Positions 14,842 through 21,724 of a DNA stretch of 24,062 bases are shown in pieces (positions within the stretch are counted from its first letter, which is position 1; every line of letters starts with the position of its first letter). The stretch lies in contig JAADCO010000028.1 of assembly GCA_013154385.1 (NCBI GenBank), forward strand, positions 1 through 24,062, in the 5' to 3' direction. The stretch comes from Thermodesulfobacteriota bacterium. Its GTDB lineage: Bacteria; Desulfobacterota; Thermodesulfobacteria; Thermodesulfobacteriales; Thermodesulfatatoraceae. Under the pieces are notes generated by a model. That model had not been told where the DNA came from, did no database searches, and saw only the letters and a program-made list of their open reading frames with translations. Both the position numbers and the translations under genes were made by a program.

Positions 14842-15480
14842 ATGTCGCAGATAGTGGAGGCCTTCTCCCGCCTGGCCGAGGATTACGACCGCTGGTACGA
14901 AGGGAACCCCCTCTTTGAGAGCGAGTGCCTGGCGGTGGAGGCGATGGGGGAGGTGCCCCATCCCTCGCTCGAGGTGGGGGCGGGCACCGGGCGGTTTGCC
15001 GCAAGGCTGGGCCTGGATTTCGGGCTTGATCCGAGCCTTGAGATGCTGCGTCTGGCCCGGAAAAGGGGGGTGGCCGCGGTCTGCGGTCGGGCGGAGGAGC
15101 TCCCCTTCGGCGACGGGACCCTTGCCGGCGTCTACTTTCTCTTTGCCTTCTGCTTCCTCGAGGACCAGGAGAAGGCCCTTTCCGAGGCCCGGCGGGTCCT
15201 CGGGCCGGAGGGGCTTCTCGTCCTCGGGATCATCAACCGGGCCTCGGCCTGGGGGCGCCTCTATCAGGAGAAGGCCGCCTCCGGACACCCCCTCTATCGC
15301 TGGGCCCGCTTCCTCACCCCGGAGGAGCTCGTGGCGCGCGCTTCTTCCCAGGGGTTCGCCTTCAAGAGGGCGGTCTCGACCCTCTTTCAGTCGCCGCAGG
15401 GCCCCCCGCAGGTGGAGTCCCCCCGCGAGGGGGTGCATCCTGCGGCGGGCTTCGTGGTGCTCTCCTTTACGAAGACTTAG
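14842..15480 (+). CDS. SAM-dependent class I methyltransferase
   Basis: A 212-aa methyltransferase of the UbiE/Methyltransf_11 type. Motif I is LEVGAGTG (about 43-50), the acidic residue after strand 2 is in GLDPS (about 61-65), and the post-motif helix has LRLARKRG. The motif II/III region reads LPFGDGTLAGV and ARRVLGPEGLLVLG. No substrate-specific marks were recognised; small-molecule methylation is the likeliest guess. The ATG is preceded by GAGGAGGG. Its last 14 bases overlap the 3' end of the converging RNase gene, leaving no room for a terminator between them. Confidence 0.88.
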   Translation: MSQIVEAFSRLAEDYDRWYEGNPLFESECLAVEAMGEVPHPSLEVGAGTGRFAARLGLDFGLDPSLEMLRLARKRGVAAVCGRAEELPFGDGTLAGVYFLFAFCFLEDQEKALSEARRVLGPEGLLVLGIINRASAWGRLYQEKAASGHPLYRWARFLTPEELVARASSQGFAFKRAVSTLFQSPQGPPQVESPREGVHPAAGFVVLSFTKT

Positions 15481-17137
15481 CGCCTTCGCTTGCCTCTTCG
15501 CTCTTCCGCGAGGAGCGCTTCTTCTTGCGCCGGCGGTTCTTGGTCTTCTTCTCCGCCTTCTGCTCGGTTTCCTTTTCCTCTTCCTTCTTCTCCGCTTTCT
15601 TCTCCGCGGCTTCGGCCTCCTCCTTGGGCGTCTCCTCGCGCTTTTCCTCCTCGAGCACGGTCTCTTCCGGCGGGAACTTCGGGTTCGGCTCTATGTAGAT
15701 GGAGGTCTCGTAGTACTCCTCGAGGGCGAAGAGGTCGCGCCGCTTCTGGTTCAGGAGATAGGAGGCGAGCTCCGGGCACACCTTCACCTTGAGGCGGCGG
15801 AGCTTCCTTTCCGCCAGCCGGCTCTTGATGCGGCGCAGGAGCCCGGTGGCCAGGACCTCCACCGTGCGCACCAGGCCCTGCCCGCGGCAGTAGGGGCAGG
15901 GGCGGTGACTGCCCCACTGGAGCGGGGCCTGCAGCTTTTGCCGGGCGATCTCGATGAGGCCGAGCTTGCTGAACTTGGTCATGCTGATCTTGGCCCGGTC
16001 CTTCTTGAGGGACTCGCGCAGGCGCCTCTGGACCTGCGTGCGGTGCTTCTGTTGCCTCATGGCGATGAAGTCAATGACGATGAGGCCCCCGAGGTCCCGC
16101 AGGCGCAACTGGCGGGCGATCTCTTCGGCGGCCTCCAGGTTGGTGCGAAAGGAGGTCTCTTCGAGGTCCTTCTCTTTGACGAAGCGCCCGGAATTGACGT
16201 CAATGGCCACCAGGGCCTCGGTGGGCTCGATGAAAAGCGTACCCCCCGAGGGCAGAGGCACCACGGGCTTGAAGATGTTTTCGATCTGCTCCTCCAGGTT
16301 GTAGAGGGAGAAGATGGGCCGCTCTTCGTTGAATTGTTTGAGGATTCGCGTCTGGCGCGGGGCCACGAGCTTGAGGAAGTTTTTGACGTTGTTGAAGGCC
16401 TCCTCCGTGTCCACCAGGATCTCCTTGACCTCCGAGGACAGGTGCTCCCGCAGGAAACGCACCACCACGTCCTGGTCCTTGTAGAGGAGGGTGGGGGCCT
16501 CCACTTCCGAGGCCTTGGCCTTTATCTCGTTCCAGAGGCGGATGAGATAGCGGAGGTCGGCCATGATGTGCTTCTTGGCGGCGTCTGCCGCGGCCGTGCG
16601 CATGATGACCCCCACGCCTTCGGGGAGCTTGAGCCCCAGGAGGATGTCCTTCAAGCGCTTCCGCTTGCTCTCGTCCTCCACCTTCTTCGAGACCCCCTGG
16701 GTGGGGTTTCCGGGCATGAGGACCACGTAGCGACCGGGCAGGGTGAGATAGGTGGTGAGGCTCGCCCCTTTGGTGGGGGTTTCCTCCTTGACGATCTGCA
16801 CGAGGACCTCCTGGCCCGGCTCGAGGAGCTCGGGGATGCGGGAACGTCCGTTCTTGTCGAGGACCTCGGCGTAGCCGTAGTACTCGGGATGGATCTCCTT
16901 GAACGGCAGGTATCCGTTGCGGGAAAGGCCGATGTCCACGAAGACCGCCTGGAGGCTGGGCTCGATGTTGACGATGCGGCCCTTGTAGATGTTGCCCTTG
17001 GTGTGTTCCCGCACCACGGTCTCCACGTCAAAGGCCTCGAGGCGTCCGTCTTCCACCAGGGCCACGCGCACCTCTTCCGGCTGGTCGGCGTTGACGAGGA
17101 TGATCTTTTCCGGGGCCTTCTTCGATTTCTTGGCCAT
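15467..17137 (-). CDS. rng: Ribonuclease G/E family protein
   Basis: A 556-aa endoribonuclease of RNA processing and decay. The S1 domain with its RNase E/G insert lies at about 35-120 (GNIYKGRIVNIEPSLQAVFVDIG). The DNase I-like catalytic part has the metal-binding Asp in AIDVNSG (near 312) and the second Asp in LIVIDFIAM (near 355). A Zn-link motif CPYCRGQG follows near 414. From about 490 the tail is low-complexity, Glu/Lys-rich and then strongly basic (RRRKKKR), fitting RNA binding or a scaffold region. It is longer than E. coli RNase G (489 aa) and far shorter than RNase E. The ATG follows the MoaE-like stop directly (TAG then ATG), with GGAGG inside the upstream gene's last codons. Confidence 0.95.
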   Translation of the reverse strand: MAKKSKKAPEKIILVNADQPEEVRVALVEDGRLEAFDVETVVREHTKGNIYKGRIVNIEPSLQAVFVDIGLSRNGYLPFKEIHPEYYGYAEVLDKNGRSRIPELLEPGQEVLVQIVKEETPTKGASLTTYLTLPGRYVVLMPGNPTQGVSKKVEDESKRKRLKDILLGLKLPEGVGVIMRTAAADAAKKHIMADLRYLIRLWNEIKAKASEVEAPTLLYKDQDVVVRFLREHLSSEVKEILVDTEEAFNNVKNFLKLVAPRQTRILKQFNEERPIFSLYNLEEQIENIFKPVVPLPSGGTLFIEPTEALVAIDVNSGRFVKEKDLEETSFRTNLEAAEEIARQLRLRDLGGLIVIDFIAMRQQKHRTQVQRRLRESLKKDRAKISMTKFSKLGLIEIARQKLQAPLQWGSHRPCPYCRGQGLVRTVEVLATGLLRRIKSRLAERKLRRLKVKVCPELASYLLNQKRRDLFALEEYYETSIYIEPNPKFPPEETVLEEEKREETPKEEAEAAEKKAEKKEEEKETEQKAEKKTKNRRRKKKRSSRKSEEASEGAKSS

Positions 17138-17494
17138 CTAAGCCTCCACCTCTTCCTCCTTACTGGTCACCTGCGCTTTGATGGCGTTCAGGGTCTCCGT
17201 AAGGGTGTTGATGACGTTTTCGCGAAAGTCACCCGCGACCACGAGCACCATGAGCACGTCACCCACGCGCAACTCTCCCTCGTTGATCTTGACCTCCACG
17301 GCGAATATTCCCGGCCTTTGGCGGGCCTCCTCCAGGATGCGGGAAAGGGCCTCCCGGTTCACCCTGACCCTCACCACCGAGACCTTTTGCCCGGCCCGGG
17401 AGTGCCCGCGCACAATGCCCACGTGGCTGAGGATCATGCCGATGTTCTCCTTGCCCGGCCGAGACAGTATCTCTCGAATCAACTCGTCTACCAT
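17138..17494 (-). CDS. moaE: MoaE-family protein (molybdopterin synthase large subunit-like)
   Basis: A 118-aa protein with the MoaE core: HVGIVRGHSR (24-33), a helix with LSRILEEARQR, then VEVKINEGELRVGDVLMVLV. MoaE converts precursor Z to molybdopterin with thiocarboxylated MoaD. This protein is shorter than E. coli MoaE (150 aa). Its end, AIKAQVTSKEEE, keeps Lys106 and Lys112 near the positions of the catalytic Lys pair but lacks the usual Pro/Trp context. Activity is therefore uncertain. No moaD, moaA or moaC is nearby; instead the gene is fused by position to RNase G/E with zero spacing. GAGGAGGT gives a strong ribosome binding site. A small inverted repeat CTCAAA-N-TTTGAG (17505-17517) touches that site. 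Confidence 0.75.
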   Translation of the reverse strand: MVDELIREILSRPGKENIGMILSHVGIVRGHSRAGQKVSVVRVRVNREALSRILEEARQRPGIFAVEVKINEGELRVGDVLMVLVVAGDFRENVINTLTETLNAIKAQVTSKEEEVEA

Positions 17495-17551
17495 GGACTA
17501 CCTCCTCAAAATTTGAGAAATTTTACGCCTCGCCGGGAGTCTTTTACAAGG

Positions 17552-19123
17552 TCAAAGCAGGGAGGCAAGGTCTTTTAGACGGAAGGGTTTTTTGAGGAAG
17601 GCCCAGGCGCCGCTATCTTTCAGGGTTTCCACGATCTCGGGGGCCGTGTAGCCCGTGGTGATGATTATCCGCGCCTCGGGGTGCATCTCCTTCAAGGCGG
17701 CGAGGATCTCAAGCCCCGTGGAGTGCGGTAGATCGTAGTCGAGAATCACGTAGTCAAAGGGCTGGCCCTGCTCGAGGGCCTCCCGATAGCGGGAGAGGGC
17801 CTGCTGCGGGTCCTTTTCCGTTTCCACCTCGTAGCCGAGGAGCGCAAGCATCTCGGAGAAGACCGAAAGCAGTTCGGGGTCGTCGTCTATCACCAGGACC
17901 CGCTGCACCGCCGGGCCGGAGGGACGGGGGCCCTTTTCTTCGGCGCCTTTTTCTTCTTCGCCGGAGGCCTCCTCCCGCCTCTTCGTCTTCAGCGCGGGCA
18001 GGAAGAGGTTGAAGCTCGTGCCCTCGCCCTCCCGGCTCTCGACCTCGATGCTCCCGCCGCAGCTCCTGACGATGGAGTAGACCATGGTGAGCCCGAACCC
18101 GTGGCCCTTTTCCTTCGAGGAGTAGGCGGGCTTGAAGATGCGGACCAGGTCCTCCTTGGGGATGCCGGGGCCGGTGTCGCGGATGCACAAGCGCACGTAG
18201 GGACCGGGCCGGAGGCAGCCCTTTCTCTCCGTAAGGTTCAGGTTTTCGGCCTCAAGGACCAGGCGCCCGTCTCCGTTCATGGCCTCCCGGGCGTTGGCGA
18301 TGAGGTTCAGGAGCACCTGGGTGAGTTGCACGCGATCCATCCTGGGGCACCAGACGTCCGGCGCCACCTTCACCTCCCACTTGATCCTCGTCCCGGAAAG
18401 GAGCAGTTCGGCGGTCTCCCGCAGGAGTCGCTCCAGGTCGTAGGTCTCTGCGGTGCGCCGATGGAGGAGCCTTTCGGTGAACTCCCGCGCCCGTTTCAAG
18501 GCCCGTTGCGCGCGCCTCAGGAAGTGTTCCCGTTCTTCCGGGTCCCGGGCCTTCTCGGCGAGTTCCAGGTTGCCCTCCACGGCGGAGAGGAAGTTGCGGA
18601 AGTCGTGGGCGAGGCCGCGGGAAAGGATCTCGAGGGCCTCGACCTTTTCCTTCTGCCCCAGGGTGCCCTCGGCGTAGATCCCCTTGAGGGCCTCGAGGAT
18701 CTTGTTCAGGAGGCGGTCCTCTTCGGGTTCCTGGAGCGAGAGCAGGATCGCCCCCTCCTCCTGGCGGAGATAGGTGGAAAGGAAGGCCTCTTCGAAGACC
18801 TCTTCCACGTCCTCGAAGTGGAGGATGGCCCCGCAGAGCTCGTTCCCTTCGTCCCGGAGCAGATGATAGGTGATCTTCAGGAGTCGTCCCGAGCAGGTCT
18901 TGCAGAAGATGAACCGTGGGGCCTGGGACGAGAGGGGAGGGAGATCGAAGTCCTCGAGCTTGCGGCCCTCGATCTTCGGGCCGAGGAACTTCTTAAGCTT
19001 CTCGCTGGCCAGGACGACCGTGCCGTGCGCGTCGCACAAAAGCAGCGGTACCGGTGAGGTGGCCAGGAAACGTTGCCAGTCTTCCGTCTTCTCCAAGACT
19101 AAGGGGAGGCTCTTCCCGCCCAA
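17552..19123 (-). CDS. Hybrid sensor histidine kinase with C-terminal receiver
   Basis: A 523-aa cytoplasmic kinase; no membrane segment is visible. A PAS-like sensor occupies about 12-110 and includes a CKTC pair (74-77) that could bind metal or sense redox. The HisKA domain has His173 in LAHDFRNFLSAVEGN. The HATPase has N277 in LIANAREAM, the G1 motif DTGPGI (316-321) and the G2 motif GHGFGLTMV (340-348). A charged linker (about 378-405) leads to a receiver with Asp413/414, phospho-acceptor Asp462 in LDYDLP and Lys511/512. The start is a TTG, the first possible start in frame, with AAAGGA about 8 bases upstream. There is no output domain, so it probably passes phosphate to another protein. 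It ends 57 bases before the MoaE-like gene and may share its transcript. Confidence 0.9.
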   Translation of the reverse strand: MGGKSLPLVLEKTEDWQRFLATSPVPLLLCDAHGTVVLASEKLKKFLGPKIEGRKLEDFDLPPLSSQAPRFIFCKTCSGRLLKITYHLLRDEGNELCGAILHFEDVEEVFEEAFLSTYLRQEEGAILLSLQEPEEDRLLNKILEALKGIYAEGTLGQKEKVEALEILSRGLAHDFRNFLSAVEGNLELAEKARDPEEREHFLRRAQRALKRAREFTERLLHRRTAETYDLERLLRETAELLLSGTRIKWEVKVAPDVWCPRMDRVQLTQVLLNLIANAREAMNGDGRLVLEAENLNLTERKGCLRPGPYVRLCIRDTGPGIPKEDLVRIFKPAYSSKEKGHGFGLTMVYSIVRSCGGSIEVESREGEGTSFNLFLPALKTKRREEASGEEEKGAEEKGPRPSGPAVQRVLVIDDDPELLSVFSEMLALLGYEVETEKDPQQALSRYREALEQGQPFDYVILDYDLPHSTGLEILAALKEMHPEARIIITTGYTAPEIVETLKDSGAWAFLKKPFRLKDLASLL

Positions 19124-19286
19124 GTTTTCGTCCTTTCACCCGCCCCTTAAAGTTTTCGACCTGAACGGAGATTCTCTTGACCGGAATTTTCGGGTTTGGC
19201 TCATCTAAAGAGATGAAAAGTGTTTCGCCGCCTGCGGCAGCCGAGAAAAAAGGGACCAAAAAGCCGACTCCCCCCTGATTTTTGAA

Positions 19287-19315
19287 AAGATATGCATCAG
19301 AAACGCAGGAAGCAA
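19287..19315 (-). promoter_or_regulatory. Candidate sigma-70-type promoter for the hybrid kinase
   Basis: On the - strand TTGCTT (19315-19310) and TATCTT (19292-19287) are 17 bases apart. They match the consensus partly (three and four of six positions). The resulting leader of about 155 bases is T-rich and contains two small hairpins: GCCGC/GCGGC (19227-19238) and TCATCT-N4-AGATGA (19201-19216). No known riboswitch was recognised in this 197-base gap. Confidence 0.3.
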
Positions 19316-19320
19316 GGCGC

Positions 19321-20265
19321 TCAGCGGGCGAGACGCCGATGCACGGCGGCGGCCAGGGTGATGCCGTCTGCGCTCTGCTTGGGAAGGATGAGGGGGCCTC
19401 CTTCAGCCGCGAGGAGGGCCACGGGTTCGGCCACCCCGGGAAGCTTCAGGAATTCCGCGGCCCGCGAGGGAGAAGGCGGGTCGGTCTCCGCCAGCGCTTC
19501 ACCTTCGAAGAGCGCGCACCCCACGGAGAGCTCCCGGGCGAGCTCCTTCAGGCGCTCCTCCCGTCCCGGGCGGTTGATGGTGGCCACGAGGAGCACGGCC
19601 TCTTCCGCAAGACCGTTTTGTCTGAGGATCTGCCTCACCTTGGCGGGTAGGGCCTCCTCTTCGGCGTGGAACCCGAGCCCCAGGCAGAGACAGCGCGGAT
19701 GGAAGGCCCCGGGGTCGCGCCGATAGGTGAGGCGGAGGTCGGCCTCCTCTTCCGTTGCGGGAACGAGGCCTGCGGGAAGCTCCACGGAGAGCGGAGGTTC
19801 GAGGAAGACGCGGAGGCTTCCCCGGGCCAGGAGTTCGGCCTGGAGCCTCTTCACGGTCTCGAAGTCTCCGATCTCCACGCCCAGTTCGCGCAGCCAGAGG
19901 TCGAGGGCCACGAGGCCGCGCACGTCGGAGGCGGTGGTGATCACCGGCTCGGCGGAGAGGATCTCGGCCACTTGGCGCGCGAGGGCGTTGGCCCCGCCCA
20001 GGTGCCCGGAAAGAAGGCTCACGGCAAAGCGCGCCGCCTCGTCCACCACCACCACCGCGGGGTCGAGGCTCTTGTGGCGCAGGAAGGGGGCGATGGCGCG
20101 CACGGCGATGCCGCAGGCCCCGATGAAGACGAGGGGCCGCTTGCGGAGGAAGGCCTCCTCTACCAGGTCCCGGCGATAGCGCGCGCTCTCAGCCGCAAGC
20201 CGGGCACAAAGCCTTTCGGCCACTTCTCTTCCCCGATCCGTGACCCAGAGCACCAGGGGGTTCAT
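19321..20265 (-). CDS. cbiG: Cobalt-precorrin-5A hydrolase
   Basis: A 314-aa CbiG of the anaerobic (early-cobalt) cobalamin pathway, which opens the delta-lactone of cobalt-precorrin-5A and releases acetaldehyde. The N-terminal CbiG domain is clear: FIGACGIAVRAIAP (47-60), DPAVVVVDE (68-76), SLLSGHLGGAN (83-93) and PVITTASD (107-114). A linker/middle domain (about 130-185) and the CbiG C-terminal domain (LGLGFH 195-200, then ATINRP) follow. The frame is open far upstream, but that part overlaps the membrane gene and is not protein-like. The ATG at 20265 overlaps the membrane gene stop (ATGA) and begins at the family's usual N-terminus. No Shine-Dalgarno is seen, so translation is probably coupled. 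No other cobalamin genes are in the window. Confidence 0.92.
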   Translation of the reverse strand: MNPLVLWVTDRGREVAERLCARLAAESARYRRDLVEEAFLRKRPLVFIGACGIAVRAIAPFLRHKSLDPAVVVVDEAARFAVSLLSGHLGGANALARQVAEILSAEPVITTASDVRGLVALDLWLRELGVEIGDFETVKRLQAELLARGSLRVFLEPPLSVELPAGLVPATEEEADLRLTYRRDPGAFHPRCLCLGLGFHAEEEALPAKVRQILRQNGLAEEAVLLVATINRPGREERLKELARELSVGCALFEGEALAETDPPSPSRAAEFLKLPGVAEPVALLAAEGGPLILPKQSADGITLAAAVHRRLAR

Positions 20266-21221
20266 GACGGGAGATAGCTTACCACCGTGTGGAGGTCTAT
20301 CTGGTGGAAGACGAAGGCGTAGAAGCTCACGTGGAGCACGAGGAAGACCCACCAGGGGAGGCGATAGCAGACCCTGGGCCGCGGGGCGTCGGCTTCCCAG
20401 CTCCGTCCTCCGCGGAAGAGGTTGATGAAGTTCATCATGGCGTAACACTCCACGGCAAAGGGCGGAAACCCCAGGAAGCCGAGGAGCGGCATCTCGAAGA
20501 GCTTGATCTGGCCCACGAAGGGCACCGTGTAGACCCACTTGCTCGTGGCCCAGTAGTTCCAGAACTCCCAGAGGAAGCCGCAGATGAGCCCGGAGAGGAG
20601 GAGCAGGAAGAACTTTCGCCAGCAACCGCGTTCCCACTCCCCGAGGAGGGAAGGGGCCCCGAGGGCGTGGTTCACGGGCTCGAGCAGGAAGAAGAAACAG
20701 CTCCAGATGAGCGGGAAGAAATAGCGCGGATAGGCCAGGGGAAGCACGAGGCAAACGATGCCGAGGAGCGTGAACCAGGGATAGAGCCGCGGGGCGCTCA
20801 GGGGCTGGGCGCGCACCTTCCGAAGCACCCCGTAAGCCTCAAGGAGCTCGTAGGTCTCGAACAGTCCGGGAAGCACCGTGCCGTAGGAGAGGAAGTAGCC
20901 CAGCCAGCGCAGGGGCAGGGAGGAGACGATGTCCACGTAGTGCCAGTTGCGCAGATAGAGGTTGAACCATTCGAACACGAGCCAGATGAAGGTTGACCAG
21001 GGGATGAGCACGAGGAACTCGCGCGTGCGGTCCACGATGAGCGAGCGGCCCTTCCGGCGCCTGACGAGCCAGTCCACGAAGAAGATGTAGGGCCACCAGG
21101 CCAAGAGATAGAACCACTCCCCCACCAGCGGGACGCCGGCGAAGAGGAGGATCTCACTTATGAGCAACACCACGAGGGCCAGTGGCCCGTAGTAGCGGAG
21201 CAGCCTTTCCTTCCACATCAT
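20262..21221 (-). CDS. Polytopic membrane protein of unknown function, coupled to cbiG
   Basis: A 319-aa inner-membrane protein with about eight or nine hydrophobic segments, rich in Trp, Phe and Tyr. It has repeated aromatic-acidic motifs: FEWFNLY (about 83-89), WEFWNYWATSKW (near 220-230), FEMPLLGFLGFPPFAVE and a YAMMNFI helix. Repeated buried Glu residues beside Trp or Phe suggest a transporter or a lipid-active enzyme, but no family was recognised. Coupling by ATGA to cbiG suggests a possible link to cobalt or corrinoid handling; this is only positional. The first ATG is at 21221, a second at 21218. No Shine-Dalgarno is visible, and the predicted transcript start falls on the A of the first ATG. 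Confidence 0.82.
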   Translation of the reverse strand: MMWKERLLRYYGPLALVVLLISEILLFAGVPLVGEWFYLLAWWPYIFFVDWLVRRRKGRSLIVDRTREFLVLIPWSTFIWLVFEWFNLYLRNWHYVDIVSSLPLRWLGYFLSYGTVLPGLFETYELLEAYGVLRKVRAQPLSAPRLYPWFTLLGIVCLVLPLAYPRYFFPLIWSCFFFLLEPVNHALGAPSLLGEWERGCWRKFFLLLLSGLICGFLWEFWNYWATSKWVYTVPFVGQIKLFEMPLLGFLGFPPFAVECYAMMNFINLFRGGRSWEADAPRPRVCYRLPWWVFLVLHVSFYAFVFHQIDLHTVVSYLPS

Positions 21222-21227
21222 TTTTTC

Positions 21228-21257
21228 AAATTAGGGTCTGGCCGCCGTCTTTGACAA
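21228..21257 (-). promoter_or_regulatory. Promoter for the membrane protein-cbiG unit, predicted leaderless
   Basis: On the - strand TTGTCA (21257-21252) and TAATTT (21233-21228) are 18 bases apart. Counting from the -10 box puts +1 at 21221, the first base of the start codon. This agrees with the lack of any ribosome binding site. The -35 overlaps the -35 of the divergent yqeY promoter. Confidence 0.45.
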
Positions 21258-21278
21258 GGGGGCAAAGAGTCTTATCTC
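21251..21278 (+). promoter_or_regulatory. Candidate sigma-70-type promoter for yqeY
   Basis: A perfect TTGACA (21251-21256), a 16-base spacer, then TATCTC (21273-21278). The -10 is weak but placed correctly. It would give a short leader containing GGAGG and AAGGAGGTGG before the ATG at 21314. Confidence 0.45.
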
Positions 21279-21313
21279 TCGTGTAGACTCACGGAGGAAA
21301 GGAGGTGGGGAAG

Positions 21314-21724
21314 ATGGGTCTTTTCGAAAGGATCAAGAAGGACATGCTCCGGGCGCTCAAGGAGGACCGGGAGAAGGCCTCGCTCCTCAAGACCATCCTC
21401 GGGGAGATCCAGCGCGACCCGGACAAGGACTATTCGGACCGGAAGGTGGTCAAGGTCATTCAGAAGTATCTCAAGGGCCTTGAGGAGAACCTCAAGCTCG
21501 GGGCCATCTCCCGCGAGGACTACGAGAAGGAGCGCTCTCTCCTTTCCGCCTATCTGCCGCAGATGGTCTCCGAGGAGGAGATCCGGGCCTTCCTCGCCAA
21601 GCTCGACTTCTCGCGCTTCAAGAACAAGATGCAGGCCGTGGGCGAGGTCATCAAACACTTCGGGGCCGAGAGGGTGGACGGGAAGAAGGTCCAGGAGATC
21701 GTCAGGAACTACGAGCCCGACTAG
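21314..21724 (+). CDS. yqeY: GatB/YqeY domain-containing protein
   Basis: A 136-aa YqeY-family protein, close to the usual 145-150 aa. The pattern is typical: an N-terminal helix (ERIKKDMLRALKEDREKASLL), LKTILGEIQ, VVKVIQKYLKGLEENL, YEKERSLLSAYLPQMVSEEEI, and a C-terminal MQAVGEVIKHFG segment. The domain resembles the tRNA-binding tail of the GatB amidotransferase subunit. Its role is not established; tRNA-linked activity is a family-level guess. The frame begins with a GTG at 21305, but the ATG at 21314 has AAGGAGGT at proper spacing (21298-21306). It is the only + strand gene among - strand neighbours. Its stop shares the palindrome CTAG with the nifA stop. Confidence 0.88.
   Translation: MGLFERIKKDMLRALKEDREKASLLKTILGEIQRDPDKDYSDRKVVKVIQKYLKGLEENLKLGAISREDYEKERSLLSAYLPQMVSEEEIRAFLAKLDFSRFKNKMQAVGEVIKHFGAERVDGKKVQEIVRNYEPD

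Noticed and set aside
14915..17578. An 887-codon open frame on the + strand across the methyltransferase and antisense to rng and the MoaE-like gene
   Set aside because: Its translation is low-complexity Arg/Ser/Pro then Leu/Glu/His-rich sequence, as expected from the opposite strand and alternate frame of GC-rich genes; the genes beneath it have clear family motifs.
18993..19259. An 88-codon - strand frame overlapping the hybrid kinase start
   Set aside because: Short, no ribosome binding site found, and more than half of it overlaps the kinase coding region in another frame.
20266..20754. N-terminal extension of the cbiG frame into the membrane protein gene
   Set aside because: The extension reads Pro/Arg/Leu-rich out-of-frame sequence; CbiG homology begins at the ATG at 20265, which overlaps the upstream stop.
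21222..21300. Cobalamin riboswitch before the membrane protein-cbiG unit
   Set aside because: The gap is under 100 bases, no B12-box-like sequence is present, and the predicted transcript start leaves no leader.
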